Source: Paramecium sonneborni
Taxonomy: Eukaryota; Ciliophora; Oligohymenophorea; Peniculida; Parameciidae
Assembly: GCA_905182985.1 (NCBI GenBank)
Contig: CAJJDN010000275.1
Span: 1 to 37,838 of the forward strand
Direction: 5' to 3'
DNA: 37,838 bases
Positions within the stretch are counted from its first letter, which is position 1, and each line of letters starts with the position of its first letter. Of this stretch, positions 12,526-23,974 are shown one piece after another. The position numbers and the translations under genes are program-made. The notes under the pieces were generated by a model. That model worked only from the letters and a program-made list of their open reading frames with translations, searched no databases and was not told the DNA's origin.

Positions 12526-13957
12526 TGAATCTAGATAGTAGAAAATTAAAAATAATTACTTTTTTTAACTATTAGGATTGAGAAAAGAAAATATAGTAAT
12601 TGAAACAGAAGATGAAATTCAGCAAATATTCAATAAATATTTCAAACATTGGATTGTAATTTATAACTATCCTTATTCTTTTTTTTTAAGAGAATGAGTT
12701 TTTATAAGATCTTAAATTAAGATAATTAAATGTTTCAATTTTAGCTTATGTGACATGATCATATATAATAAAAACGAAATTGTTTTATAAATACTTGTTA
12801 ATAACGTCAACGTTTAGGGATTATCTAAATCTATTGATAATTCTGAGATTTATGATCTTTTTAATCTTATCAAATTTCTTTACGTTTTTTTTTAAGATGC
12901 ATTTTGCCAAAAATGAATTATTTGAATGCCTTTTTTGAGAAAAATAACAAAACTAAACTATGAATTATTTTTATATTTATCCTATAAATTTAGATTATAA
13001 GGAATGGCTATGAATTATTTATAAAAAGTTTTTATTTAGAATAAAATTATTTTAGGCATATATGACAAAAATCATTTTGATTGGCATGACCCTAAAAGAA
13101 ATGACCTCATGTACTTATCCACTATCAGTATGATCTATTCTTTAATATCAAGGAAATTAAAATAAATTACGATCCATCTCTTAGGACTATAAATATACAA
13201 CTAACTTACAAAAAAAAACATATTATAACAAAGAAACCTTTATTAATAAAGTTGATGACATTCCTATAAAAAATAACAAATTTGAAGCAGTTAGAGAAAG
13301 TCTCTATATAGATGATATTGCTGTAAATAATTAAATTCAAATTTAGGGAACTAGACCCCAAATTGCAAAGTTTAAAACAACTAGAGAAACTAACCCAGTT
13401 GAACCTATATACAAAATTCCTTCATATTAAGGAGCTGATGTTCATTAACCCAACAAATTTATTAGAGACACATTAAATATATCAGATATTCAAGGAACTG
13501 TCCCAAAAATTAAGATCTATAATCCAAGGAATGTAGATCCATACACTTTTATTGAAGGCTCTAAACCTAAATAATTAAGACATATTATTAATCCTTAGGA
13601 AGAATAAGACATGAAGAGAGCCTCAAATAGACAAGTTAATCCTCTCTAACCTTTTTATAAATGGGGTGAGGAGATTATAGGACCTGTGGAAGGATCGCAG
13701 CCTTTTAATCATTGCAAGGACAGAAATAAATTGAAAAGTCTTTCTTTGTATACTAAAGACATAACGGAGCTTAATCGGACACTGTAAAGAAAATCCCAAA
13801 AGAATCTTAGAAGCTAACAAATAATACATAAGATATATATAGAGCATAAGCTGATACTATATAAAGGGGAATGTAAACAAAGAGACAAACTAATCCTTTG
13901 CAACCTGCTTACTAATTATTAGGATAAAGTGAACTATACAACATGCAATTCAAATGA
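12526..13957 (+). CDS. Helical N-terminus plus NPL-x-P-x-Y-type repeat protein
   Basis: The 3' part (from about 13140) is clear: repeated elements of the form T-N-P-x-x-P-x-Y (TRETNPVEPIYKIP, NRQVNPLQPFYKW, KRQTNPLQPAYQLLG) alternate with R-D/E-S/T-L-x-I-x-D-I and x-G-S/T-x-P elements (RESLYIDDIAV, RDTLNISDIQG, IEGSKPKQ). It ends ...LYNMQFK at TGA 13955-13957. The 5' part (from ATG 12526) reads as a helical, ARM-like stretch with several frame slips at T and A runs; joining it to the 3' part is uncertain. An alternative is a separate gene starting at ATG 13062 with a 25-nt intron at 13128-13152. Further slips at about 13205 (A9) and 13690 (T4). The repeat style recalls uncharacterised protist proteins; function unknown. 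Confidence 0.6.
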
Positions 13958-14021
13958 ATATTTATTATTAAAAGAAATTTAATAATTATTTTTTGATAGA
14001 TATATATATATATCTATATGA

Positions 14022-15523
14022 TCATCTTGATAATTGACCCATTAAATTTGCTTGAGATGGGTAAGATGATGATATGGCTAATGGATAGGTATAGTTATTA
14101 ATACTTTGAAAATTACCTAACATATTTTAATTTATAATGGATCTTTATTAATAAATTCCACTCTATATTTGAGGATATTCATTTGATTACATCATAAAAT
14201 ACGATCGAAATAGTTTAGGATCATAATAATAAGAGCCTAGACTATTTTGATTAGATAAATTATTTTCTTAAAATGTGCTTTGTTAACTAATTTCTGATTT
14301 ATTTAGATAAATATTTAATTGTTCAGGTGATACAAAAAATATTTAATTTTTTTCTTTATTAATTAAACAGGGTTAGAGAGTACTCATTTCAGCTTCTGTT
14401 AATTGATATTCCTTCACTTGCAAGTTGATTTTATCTTGATTATTAGTATTTGGTTGCTAGGGTCTTCAATCCTTTTTTATAGTATTATTAGATTCTAATT
14501 TAACTTTTTTAATAATATCTAAATGTTCTTCTTTAATAATATCTTTCTGATCATTTTCTCGGAGGTTTTGGCTTTATTGGATTCTCCACTCTATTTTTTT
14601 TATGATAGTATGTATGAGTTTTATTTCATCATGATTCAACTCTTCTGCGGATGGAAAATTAGAAATCTTAGATTCTTCTGATTCACTTTCTTCCTTCTAT
14701 ATTAAATATAGCCTACCCTGCTTTTTGACTTCTTTCTTTCCTTAATAGACAATTGAATCTATTTTTGACACTATTCTCACTTCTTGGTATTTTTAATTTT
14801 TTTGAAATCAAAGCCCATTTTTTCCCATTTTAGATTGATTAGTATAACAAATCTAAATCCTCATTCAATTACCATGGATTTCTTAGGAGATTTTCATATA
14901 ATAGTTATACCTATTTATAAAAGGATTAAGATGATTGTTCCATCGCTCCCTACACTATTTACCATTTCTATGAACATTTGATTCACTTATTTTATTTAGA
15001 GTAGTAGCTATCTAACTCCATTTATTTCCTTTGTTCTAATTTTAATAGTCATATATTATGGACCTTAATAGGTCATCCTCAGGTATAGTCCAAGGAGCTT
15101 GTTACAAGGGAAGTTTAAGCATTTGTAGCCATTTCTGTTTAAATTTAAAGCCATCCCTTCTTGGCATCATGTTGGCAATGGAATTCCAATCATCATCGCT
15201 CTTAAAATAGAGTTAAATTTATATACGATAGATTTTAGGTCTCTTCTATTAGATGCAGTCCATTTACCAACCAACCATATGAGTACCTTTTTGTCATCAT
15301 CTGTCCAGTTCTTCTTTAGTTTATTTTACTGAGATTGTAAATTCAACTTGTTATTTTGTTGAATCGTGAAAACCTCTTAATTGTCAGGAAAAGTATCCAC
15401 TCCTAGGTTATACAATTCTCTCATATAATTAAATCTAATATTAGTAATGTCCTTGGTTTTAGAATAGAAATGGAGAAAGTTTTGATGAAAATCATCAACA
15501 AGCTGGTTTTCAGATGATTGCAT
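14022..15523 (-). CDS. Myb-type DNA-binding protein with three SANT repeats
   Basis: About 480 residues, ATG 15523-15521 to TGA 14024-14022. Three consecutive Myb/SANT repeats are visible between residues ~60 and ~260: WTDDDKKVLIWLVGKW...DDWNSIANMMPRR...FKQKWLQ; then APWTIPEDDLLRSII...NKWSQIATTLN...GKQCRERWNNHLNP; then PWQLNEDLDLLYQSI...KKWALISKKL...SENSVKNRFN. The last two match R2/R3 of c-Myb-like factors in spacing of the Trp residues and in the QCRERW and VKNRFN recognition helices, so sequence-specific DNA binding is likely. The C-terminal half is low-complexity Asn/Gln/Ser. One intron at 14882-14910 (29 nt); a 20-nt one at 14697-14716 fits only if one A is missing upstream. Frame slip near 15210. 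In-frame TGA at 14466-14468 (TIKKD-stop-RPQQPN). Confidence 0.85.
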
Positions 15524-15844
15524 TTATTATTTTATATTTAAAAATTACCTTATTAATTTAAAAATAAAATCTTGTTAATTAAAAGAATTTAACTAAGACT
15601 CTTTTATTATCATAAATGCAATTAATTATTGAGAACAGATAACAATTTTATTAGCAAAATGTAGATTTTATTTTTTATTCTTGCTTTTTCATTTATATAT
15701 GAGATGAACTATAAAGTTAATAGAATTTCAAAGATAATAATGTAATTACTATAATAAATTATTGAAATTAAAAGAGAACAAATTTATTAGTTAATAATTT
15801 TGCTAAACTTTTTAAAATATGTGTATAAAACCATAGATTCACTT
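15524..15844. other. AT-rich intergenic stretch
   Basis: Roughly 320 bp between the start of the Myb gene (minus) and the start of the coiled-coil gene (plus), i.e. a divergent promoter region. It is nearly pure A/T. I see no ORF of substance, tRNA or clear motif. Confidence 0.5.
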
Positions 15845-17894
15845 ATGCTCAAACATGTTATATTAAATATAATTTGTTATGTTCTCTTAAATCAATTATA
15901 TCGCAGTGTCATTATATAAGGTACAAATATAAAGAAAGATATTGATATTGTTAAATAAATTAAGTTTAATTGATCTAATATACCATTTAATTAAAGAAAA
16001 AGGTTTTTATCCTTTGAGTTATAATAGAATCTGTAGTCAAAATTGCTGAATCATATAGCAACTGAATTTATTGATTAAAATGTTAAACTAAAGAATAATC
16101 CCCAGTATTTCTAAATATTTATTTATTATTAAACAAATAAGAAATTTAATTCATAAAGGTAAATTTCATTAAACTATCAATTAGGTTTATAGTCGAATCT
16201 TCCTAATAAAATAAGTCCTAAAAATCAGTTTAGAAGTTCAATTACAAAATTTAGAATAGAATTTAATAGAAATAGAAATAAGAAATTATAATTAATTTAT
16301 AAGTTTTATAGAAATAACAATAGTTTGTATCCTTATAATAATATTTATTAATATTTAAATGCAAGGAGTAATTACATAAAATGGATCAGATGAAGAGACA
16401 GAATTTATATTTGACTCAAACACAATCTAACTAAAGGAAACAAGGAGTAAAATTTCTAAAGCAAATGTAAGACTTTGATTATTAATAATTCTATAGGAAG
16501 AGATTAAATAATTAAATGAGTAGAATAAAGAATTGATCATCTAATTAAATCGCTAAAATGAACTCCTTGAATTGAAACACAAATAAAATTAATAGTTGTA
16601 AAATGAAGGTAAGTATGATTGTTTAAATGTTTAGCAAATAAATTTAAAGAATAAATGGATGATAGAGAACAAAAATTATTATAATCAATGAAAGAAAAAC
16701 AACAATTATAAAACGAATTAATTGCTATGCATGAAATTTTGGATTAAACAACCAAAAGAAATGATTTAATAAATTCTGAAGTATTTGTATTAAAATTAAC
16801 TTTGGAGTAATTTCAATGTAAATTACCTAGAAACTGTAACAATGTGTAAAGAAGAAACAACTTAAGCATTATAAAGGGAATTAAAATTAAAAGGAACTAT
16901 TGATTAACAAAATAAAAATTTAAAGTTGTAAGAAGAATAGATCAGAAAATTTACAAATGATTCTAATAAGAAAGACATTTAATTTAAATTTGAAATGCAA
17001 AATAAAGAAACTATTATTTAAGAATTGAGAAATCAATTACAACAACAATAATAATAAAATAATGAGATAATTAATGAATTAATAGAATAAAAAAATTAAA
17101 ATATTTAAAATTCAGTTTATGGTAAAGATTATAAACCTGAATTGACTAAAATTACGAAAGAAAATGAAGAATTAAAAAATAAATTTAAAGGTGTGACTTA
17201 TTAATTGAATATCTATAAAGAAAAAGAATAATCATAAATAAAAGAAATAACTACTTTGAGATAAATGTAATCAAATTTATCAACTGAAATAGAGAGATTA
17301 TTAAATAAAATAAATGAATAAAAATTAGAATTATTGAATTAATAACAAGAGAGTCAAAATGTTTTATAAGAAAAGGATAAGAATATTAATTAGTTGATGA
17401 ATTAATTGTCTCTTTTAAAAAATTAAGATTAGAAATTAAATTTACATAAGAGTATATCACAAAATGCAGATGAAAAATTGCTTAAAGATATACAACTTAA
17501 AAATGATTAGATTGCTATGTTGTAAAATGAGAACAATTTATTAGTCAAATTAATAGAATCTTTAAAGAATTAATAAAGTAGTTTTATTTATTCTATTTTA
17601 GTTGACTATCAAGGAACTGAAAAAATTAAGATTAAACAATTAGAATCAGAACTAAAGAATTTCCAATCATTTATATATGATAGTCCTCTTGTAGTGCTGT
17701 TTAATTTATTAGAGGATAGATTATCAAAATAATAACAAAAAAGTTTTGAAAATAAGAATAAGATAAAGGAGTTTTGGGCAGCTTAATTAAAATAGTGGAC
17801 AGAAAGATTTGAAGAATTAAAATAAGCATTTTCTGGTTTAAAGATTGTTTTCAAGTATGATTTAAAATATGCTAATCAAACATTGCAATAATGA
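15845..17894 (+). CDS. Long coiled-coil protein
   Basis: From about 16380 to TGA 17892-17894 the protein is a nearly uninterrupted coiled coil of ~480 residues (EEIKQLNEQNKELIIQLN..., KITKENEELKNKFKG, LQEKDKNINQLMNQLSLL), ending KYDLKYANQTLQQ. Introns at 16467-16496 (30 nt) and 16609-16634 (26 nt). An in-frame ATG at 16359 (MQGVITQNGSDEETEF) is one possible start. The sequence upstream also looks coding in the neighbouring frame (Asn/Arg/Ser-rich, e.g. NLPNKISPKNQFRSSITKF) and joins if one A is missing near 16378; ATG 15845 is then the candidate start, with one in-frame TGA at 15971-15973. Another slip or micro-intron lies near 16818-16830. Probably cytoskeletal (basal body, cilium or cortex) by analogy only; family not recognised. 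Confidence 0.7.
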
Positions 17895-17990
17895 TTGAAG
17901 TTATATTTTATATATAGATATAATAAATGGAGAATAATTTTAATTATGTTCGCAAGTTTCATACTCTTTTTCTTTATTTTTTGATCATTA

Positions 17991-18670
17991 ATGTATAATT
18001 AAAAATTAACCCAAGATAACAATTATATTATAATCTCTCTAACTATTTGAAGAAATATATCATCATAATAGTATTAAATATCTGGAGAAACTAATTATAT
18101 AATATTATTAAATATATTAGTAGTCACCCAATCCCCTATCAACCTAAAGATTATTTCTTGGGGAAAGTATTTAATAGATTGGAATATAAATTGAGATATT
18201 TGAACATTTCAACAAGTAAAATAAATTATTATTTCATTTAGTTCATGTAAGTGGAAATTATGATGAGGATAATAGATTAAAAATCGATACATGTAAGAAC
18301 TTCATGAAAGCTTTTGGAGGTAAGTTATATCGCATTCCTCTTGTGGATGTGAAGTCAAATTTGTTGGATAATTCAAAATTGGTAAGGGATGTGGAACTTG
18401 GATACTTTATATTAAAAATAACAGTTTTGTGGAGGAAAAATTATAATGAAGTAACAGGATTGAAAACTGGTGGGTTGAATTATAAGAAAATTGTTATAGG
18501 TTAAATTGATGTAATTTAATAAGGAACACTCCTATTTTATGTATTATGGGAGAATATCAATATAGGTTTAAATAAGAAGAATTGAATTTTATATGAAATT
18601 ATTTTAAGTAAGAAATTTTGATAATTAATTATAAAATAGATTCAAAACTATTTTGTTTTTCAATAGATGA
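17991..18670 (+). CDS. Unknown protein, ~210 residues
   Basis: ATG 17991; coding frame SHPIPYQPKDYFLGKVFNRL..., then, after a 26-nt intron (18216-18241), HVSGNYDEDNRLKIDTCKNF, AFGGKLYRIPLVDVKSNLLD and TGGLNYKKIVIGQIDVIQQG. A second 25-nt intron at 18541-18565 keeps the frame open to TGA 18668-18670; without it the gene stops at TGA 18584-18586. A one-base slip near 18030 is needed to join the first residues. Mixed alpha/beta character, no signal peptide, no motif I can name. It is convergent with the following vWA-peptidase gene. Confidence 0.6.
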
Positions 18671-18848
18671 AAAAATTACTATTTTACAAACGAAACAATT
18701 CTTGTATTTACAATAAAATTTATTTTATTATCTGACTAAAATAATAAATATTTTATCTTAAACAATCTATTATTAATATATTAAAGATTTCATATACTTT
18801 AAATATTGTATAAAATATTTTCTAAATAATTTGATATTTTATAAGAAT

Positions 18849-20923
18849 TCATAGATCTTTTCCATATAAGTAATTAACAAATAACTGGCCCAAAGATTAT
18901 GGATGGAAGCTTAATTTACATCTAGGACACTTAGCTTTATAATAATTTCCTTCATATTCATTAATGAAAGATGGTTTTAAACATTTAGGACATGTGTAAA
19001 TTTTATTTCCAATAATACTAAAGGCATCTTAGTAAAAATCTGTAATTTTTTAACCTGCATCTTGTTTAAATGATTATATTTCTTTTTTGGTTAAATTATT
19101 ATTAGTCCAAAACACTTCCATGAATTACATATCACAAAGCACCTCAAGGTCTTTTACTTTAAAGAATCCTTAATCTCCCCAGTCAGTTCCCCAAGAGTTG
19201 ATAAATGAATAATACTCTGAAGTGTACTTATGTAATACAACTGCATGTCCTCCAACATCCTTATTTGATCTTTTGGAAGATTTTTTAAAATTCCTTTTGG
19301 ATTATTTGCAAAAAATGGTTTAAAACCCAACCGATTAGGATCTTTACTATCCCATTAATCATCACATAAATAAAATCTTGCCAATAATGGTCTTTCTTAA
19401 TGTAAACATTATTTAATATCACTTATAGATTTTAATTCTCTACATTATAATCTAAAGCTTGAACAAGTTTTTGTAACAATTTTAAATGTATTGCCGCCTT
19501 CTGTTCCATATTACTAAATTAAATCTTATCGTATTTTTTCAAAGGTTGGATAACCTCCCTCTCTTTTATATATTTTCTACATAATTAGTTCATAAACAGC
19601 TGCTATTGCATTAGCATAACATGTTCCTCCTTCTTATTCTTAAGCTTCAAATTAATTGCTACTATTGATGTATTATTCTATATTTACTTTACCTATTAAA
19701 TTAATCAAAGCATCTTATTCATTCTTTATTTTGATGAAATAATTAAAAAATTTATTCATTAGATTTGGATCATTACCTTATAAAAATAACCTACTTTTTC
19801 CAATTTATGATAATTTAATATTTGTGTGTTGTCCAATAGAACACAAAGGATAGTCAAAGTTAGAAACTACTGAACTCATCTCAAACATTATTTTTGCTCC
19901 TTCTTCCCATTAGGATTAAGCGTTATGATACATTTAAGTATCATCAATTTTACGAGAAGTAGAAATGTAAAAACAAACTATCATAAATCCTTTATTTTTT
20001 AATTACTATGCATATTCTGTTGGATCTCCATCAGTGGATTCTCCATCAGAAATGATAAACAAAAATTTATCTTTAAACATTTCATAATCATTATTTAATG
20101 TTAATTTTAAACATTTTTTCATAGGAGTTCTACCATAAGAGATTTATTTAAATTCCTCAAGCATTTATGTTTAAGCTTCAACTTCATTTCTAATTAGTTT
20201 ATTTTTTAAAGGTCTTGTAATCTTTCTAATACTCAATATAGAAATTTTTTCACCAATAAGTTATTGTTTTAATTCTTTGAGCTGAGTTTAAATATTTTAA
20301 TTCACAAAATCATAATTAAATAATTTATCAGACAACATCGAACTACTTTTGATAAATAAATCGTGAAAAGATTGTGATTGTTATTTCACTTATGCTGGCA
20401 AATTTGATATAAATCGCTTGAATTAATAGTTATTATTTTTAAATTATACGTAGATTAAGAATACTAAAAACTCTGGCATATCTTTTCTTAGATTCTTTAT
20501 TGTGTAATATGTTTACAAATTTTTTGCCTCTGTTTCTACTAGAGAATAAAGTAGTTGATACCAGTCTTGATTATCATTTTATGATATCTTTTCCAATAAC
20601 GACTTTAAAATTGGGGTAAAATCAACAACATCTTATTTTTCATCTTTGCATCCAAATGCACCAGCAAATAGATAATCATTTTATAATTTTTCATCTTAGA
20701 TTGATGTAAAAACCAAATTCCACACAGATTCCAGTCTTGTTTTATCTATTTAATTCTATTATATATTTTCTCCGCCTATTTACTCATAACTTTCTCTCAT
20801 AGACCCAGATACATCTATTAACATTCCAAATAATCTTTTGTTTTAATACTGATTATTCATATTATCTGTAAACTGTTCTTACCAATTTTACATTTTAATT
20901 CTGATTTTATATTTTTAATTCAT
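18849..20923 (-). CDS. vWA domain - papain-like cysteine peptidase - zinc ribbon fusion
   Basis: 691 codons with no intron, ATG 20923-20921 to TGA 18851-18849. An N-terminal von Willebrand factor A domain has the metal-binding DxSxS motif at residues ~37-41 (LIDVSGSMRESYE) and later FIISDGESTDGD; vWA domains bind protein ligands through a divalent cation. A papain-family (C1A-like) catalytic region follows: nucleophile Cys near residue ~434 (EGGTCYANAIAAVYEL), His near ~559 (VGGHAVVLHKY) and Asn in FINSWGTDWGDQGFFKV near ~575. The C-terminus carries two CPxC knuckles (YTCPKCLKP, KCPRCKLSF), a probable zinc ribbon. No signal peptide, so a cytosolic or nuclear enzyme is expected. One slip at an A6 run near 19275 separates the Cys and His parts; with one extra A the frame is continuous. 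Ligand-gated proteolysis is my inference. Confidence 0.85.
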
Positions 20924-21651
20924 TTTCTTTATATAATTTTTTATAGTCTACAAAATATAATTTGTAGAATTAAATAAAATTATATTTTTTTTTGTAATTC
21001 TATAAAAAAATAATTTATTAAATTAATAAGTTTATTATTCTTATCATATTAATAGTTCTATGGATTTAAAATTTGTTAATTATTGGTTTATATTTTATGT
21101 GATGTTATGAATAAAGTTAAAGCTAGAAAGAGATTAAATCATATTCAATGATAGTCTCTAAATAATTTTATTCTTTAACCATTTGGAATTTACACAGAGA
21201 AAATCATTGTCTAATAATGTTCTTGAAAATAGAATCGAAAAGAATATGATTATCTTTATATCACAAAAAGAGAATTTATATCAACACTATCAATTCTAAG
21301 TTAATTTTATATGTAGACATCTATTTGAATTGAATAATTTAATCTAAATACAAATATAGATACTAACAATAATTAAAGTGAATAATCTCAATAACTGGAA
21401 TATTCCTAGAATTTTATTAAATAGGAAAAATTATGATTTCTTTTTCATTAACTAAATTTTTCTTTTTTTTTTCTTCATTTCTGTCTTAAAATATTTTCTT
21501 AGTTGTTCATTCTATGAAAATTATAGCAATCATTTAATTTATTTAAATTGGTATCAGTTAATGTAATAGATATTTATTATTTGAAATCTATCAAATATAT
21601 AAAAAGAATAAAAGTTATTAATGTACTTTCGATCTATTCTTAAATTATCAA
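20924..21651. other. Gap with no confident gene
   Basis: About 730 bp between the vWA-peptidase start and the dispersed repeat. A plus-strand frame 21107-21436 (MNKVKARKRLNHIQ...) is open only if TGA codons at 21149, 21224 and 21326 are read through, about the number expected by chance. An overlapping frame is TGA-free from ~21190 to ~21580 but very hydrophobic and low in complexity. Neither is convincing. Confidence 0.4.
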
Positions 21652-22165
21652 AATAATCAATCAAAAATAAATATGATTTAAAAATTATACCAATGATGAA
21701 TGGTGATCATTGAATTATCTAAATTTACAATTTAGTATCTGATAATAATATTCTATTTTATTAATAATAAAATTGTTATCTTACTTTTAAAATCAACTGC
21801 TATATTATATAATAGAGTTCCTTCTTTTTAATAAAGTCTGCAATATTATTACAAGGTAATTTATAATCTAAACATTATCTTTCAAATAAAAGTAGTATTA
21901 AATTATTCCATCTTCTTTTAATTCTTAAAATTATTGAAATTAACTGAGATCACTTTAAACTTAGAAAGTTTATCATAATTAAAAAGGAGAGATTATTCAT
22001 TTGTTATATGTTTTATCAAAATTAACATATTACTATATAAATTTAACTTTAGAGAGGTGTAAAGTTAGGCTTCATTTAAGCTCCATATTGAAAATGTATA
22101 TTATTATTTTTATTAATTTTAAAACCTATTTACATGTATTTTAAGCATTTTTGCATTGTTAGTAT
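21652..22165 (-). repeat. Dispersed ~510-bp repeat, copy 1 (inverted relative to 36402-36916)
   Basis: This stretch is the reverse complement of 36402-36916, with high identity along its whole length (by eye above 90%), a handful of one-base indels, and about 18 extra bases in the other copy near 36540. Similarity ends sharply on both sides (about TCAAAATAATCAATC at the left, TTTTAAGCATTTTTGCAT at the right). No obvious terminal inverted repeats or target-site duplication. It may be a duplicated gene fragment or a non-autonomous mobile element. Confidence 0.85.
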
Positions 22166-22448
22166 TTGCTGAAGATGAAATTTAATTTTTAGAATAAGGG
22201 ATTAGCTCGAAATTTGTATAGATATGAAAATATTGCTGTTTATATAAATCATTTAAATTTGATAATTGGTTTTTCCCTCGAAATCATTATTGAAATATCG
22301 TCACACTCAATCTCTTTTAACCTTAAGATTTTTTTGTTTTAAATTATATAATTTTATAAATTCTAAATATACTTTAAAGTTGAATATATATGATTAAGAA
22401 TCCATAAATATAAATTATCAAAAAGTCGCTGTTTCACACAATAAATAT
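22166..22448. other. Intergenic, with a small gene-like remnant
   Basis: Directly next to the repeat, 22171-22213 on the plus strand (EDEIQFLEQGISSKF) resembles the C-terminal end of the small protein at 33155-33634 (EEEIKFLEQGICSRLG) at both protein and DNA level. The rest is AT-rich with no supported ORF. It looks like a fragment of a related gene. Confidence 0.4.
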
Positions 22449-23447
22449 TCATTTATTTAAAATTGAATTGATTAGTTACACTTCATTGTCGTTTTTTAAT
22501 GAAATTAATTCCACAAATTAATTGAAGTTTGATTTTAATATCTTATGTTTTAATGTTCTCAACATTTCAATGATTATTTAAAACTAATATTCTTAATAGT
22601 CTTTTTCCAACATTTTATCCCATAATTCAATAACTATTTCGATATCTAAATCTGATGAAAACAGAGTTAAAAACCATCTTACAAAAATATGTGAAAGAGC
22701 TATTCCTAAATGATTAAGATGTTTAAAAATTTAAGGTTCTTAATTTTTTATCAATTCATCAAATCTATTCATTGTTACAGATAACCCTTTTTAATTATCT
22801 GATTACAAAAATAAATGTTATTATTTTTCCATAATTATTTCGAAACAAAAATAACAATCTGCTTCTTTTTGAATTACTTTAATTATTGGGGCTAATAAAT
22901 AATTCATTCCTGACTAAATAAATTATTAAGGTATAATATACTATGTATCCGATATTTGGATGTAATATACAATAAATGTAAGAGACTCTTTTCATTACAT
23001 CTAAATATGTTGTGCTTTCTAAAACATTTTAATTTAATTTGAAAAGATAATCATCTGTATAGAATAACTATTCAATTTTCAAATTGTATTCCTTTTTTAA
23101 AAATTAAAATTATGCTAAAATCCGACTAATAATTGTTGAATTAGTTACCTATTATCCATTTCAATAATTCTGTAAGTTCTCTCCTTTTATTCATATTATT
23201 CAAAGTTCATATATTATGAAACAATTTACCTTTTTTATTCTTCAAACTATTATGTAGGAGATGCAGAATTCTCCAAAGTTTACTTCTTTAATTATTCAAA
23301 AATAAGCATCTCATTAGATTTTGTGATGTCATTTACATATTAGTTATATTTATTTTCTTACTCTTCAAAGAATGAATTTTTTCCATTAAATGGTAAATAT
23401 CCTAAAATCTTCATCCATTTAATAGCTCTCTCAGAATAATTATTCAT
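22449..23447 (-). CDS. TBC-domain Rab GTPase-activating protein
   Basis: About 315 residues, ATG 23447-23445 to TGA 22451-22449. The TBC landmarks are in order: RTYRIIEMDNSRIL (the IxxDxxR region with the catalytic-type Arg), then CILHPNIGYISGMNYLLAPI in place of the usual YCQGMN, then HIFVRWFLTLFSSDLDIEIVIELWDKML, the very characteristic WFLTLF...LWD helix pair. TBC proteins stimulate GTP hydrolysis by Rabs in membrane traffic. Two introns: 23126-23148 (23 nt, removing it restores the frame) and 22914-22941 (28 nt, just before SGMNYLL). The dual-finger Gln of YCQG is replaced by Ser here, so catalytic efficiency is uncertain. Confidence 0.88.
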
Positions 23448-23974
23448 TTATCCAATACTTATTAAATATTATAAATAAAAAAATGAAGTTTTAACTTTTC
23501 AAGAAGAATGCATAAATCATACTTCTGAAATAATGCAATACTTACAATTTATTTGATAAATTTATATTTTAAAGGAATACTTCAAAATATAAATAAAAAG
23601 TCCCTATTATTTTAAAATATGAAATTGATTGAAATTGTGACAATAATATAATGTATCTTAAATAATTTTTATATTGTAGAATACTAATTGGTACAATTAT
23701 ATATGAAGTAGAAGTATTTTAATAAGTTGATTATTATACCTTCTTAAAATTTTCAGCTATTAAATTTTCCTTCATAGTATAATTTTATTCACATTTATGT
23801 ATTTTAATTTAAAGGTGCTTGTAATGAGATTCTAAAATTTGTTTGGATCATCAGAATCTAATTTGATTTGTCTTTTTATATGCTGCATAGTCCAGAAGGA
23901 TATAGCGTTTATAACTATATTATAAAATTAAGATTGTTATTGTAATTAAATATCTTTTTAGAACAAAATTTTTT
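23448..23974. other. Gap between TBC and kinase-like genes
   Basis: About 530 AT-rich bases. A plus-strand frame from ATG ~23621 (MKLIEIVTIIQCILNN...) has no TGA for about 190 codons but runs antisense into the kinase-like gene. It is hydrophobic and resembles nothing known. I treat it as chance. Confidence 0.4.

Noticed and set aside
21107..21436. 109-codon frame with three internal TGA codons as Trp
   Set aside because: Three TGAs is close to the random expectation for this base composition, and an overlapping frame is equally open, so it does not support UGA = Trp.
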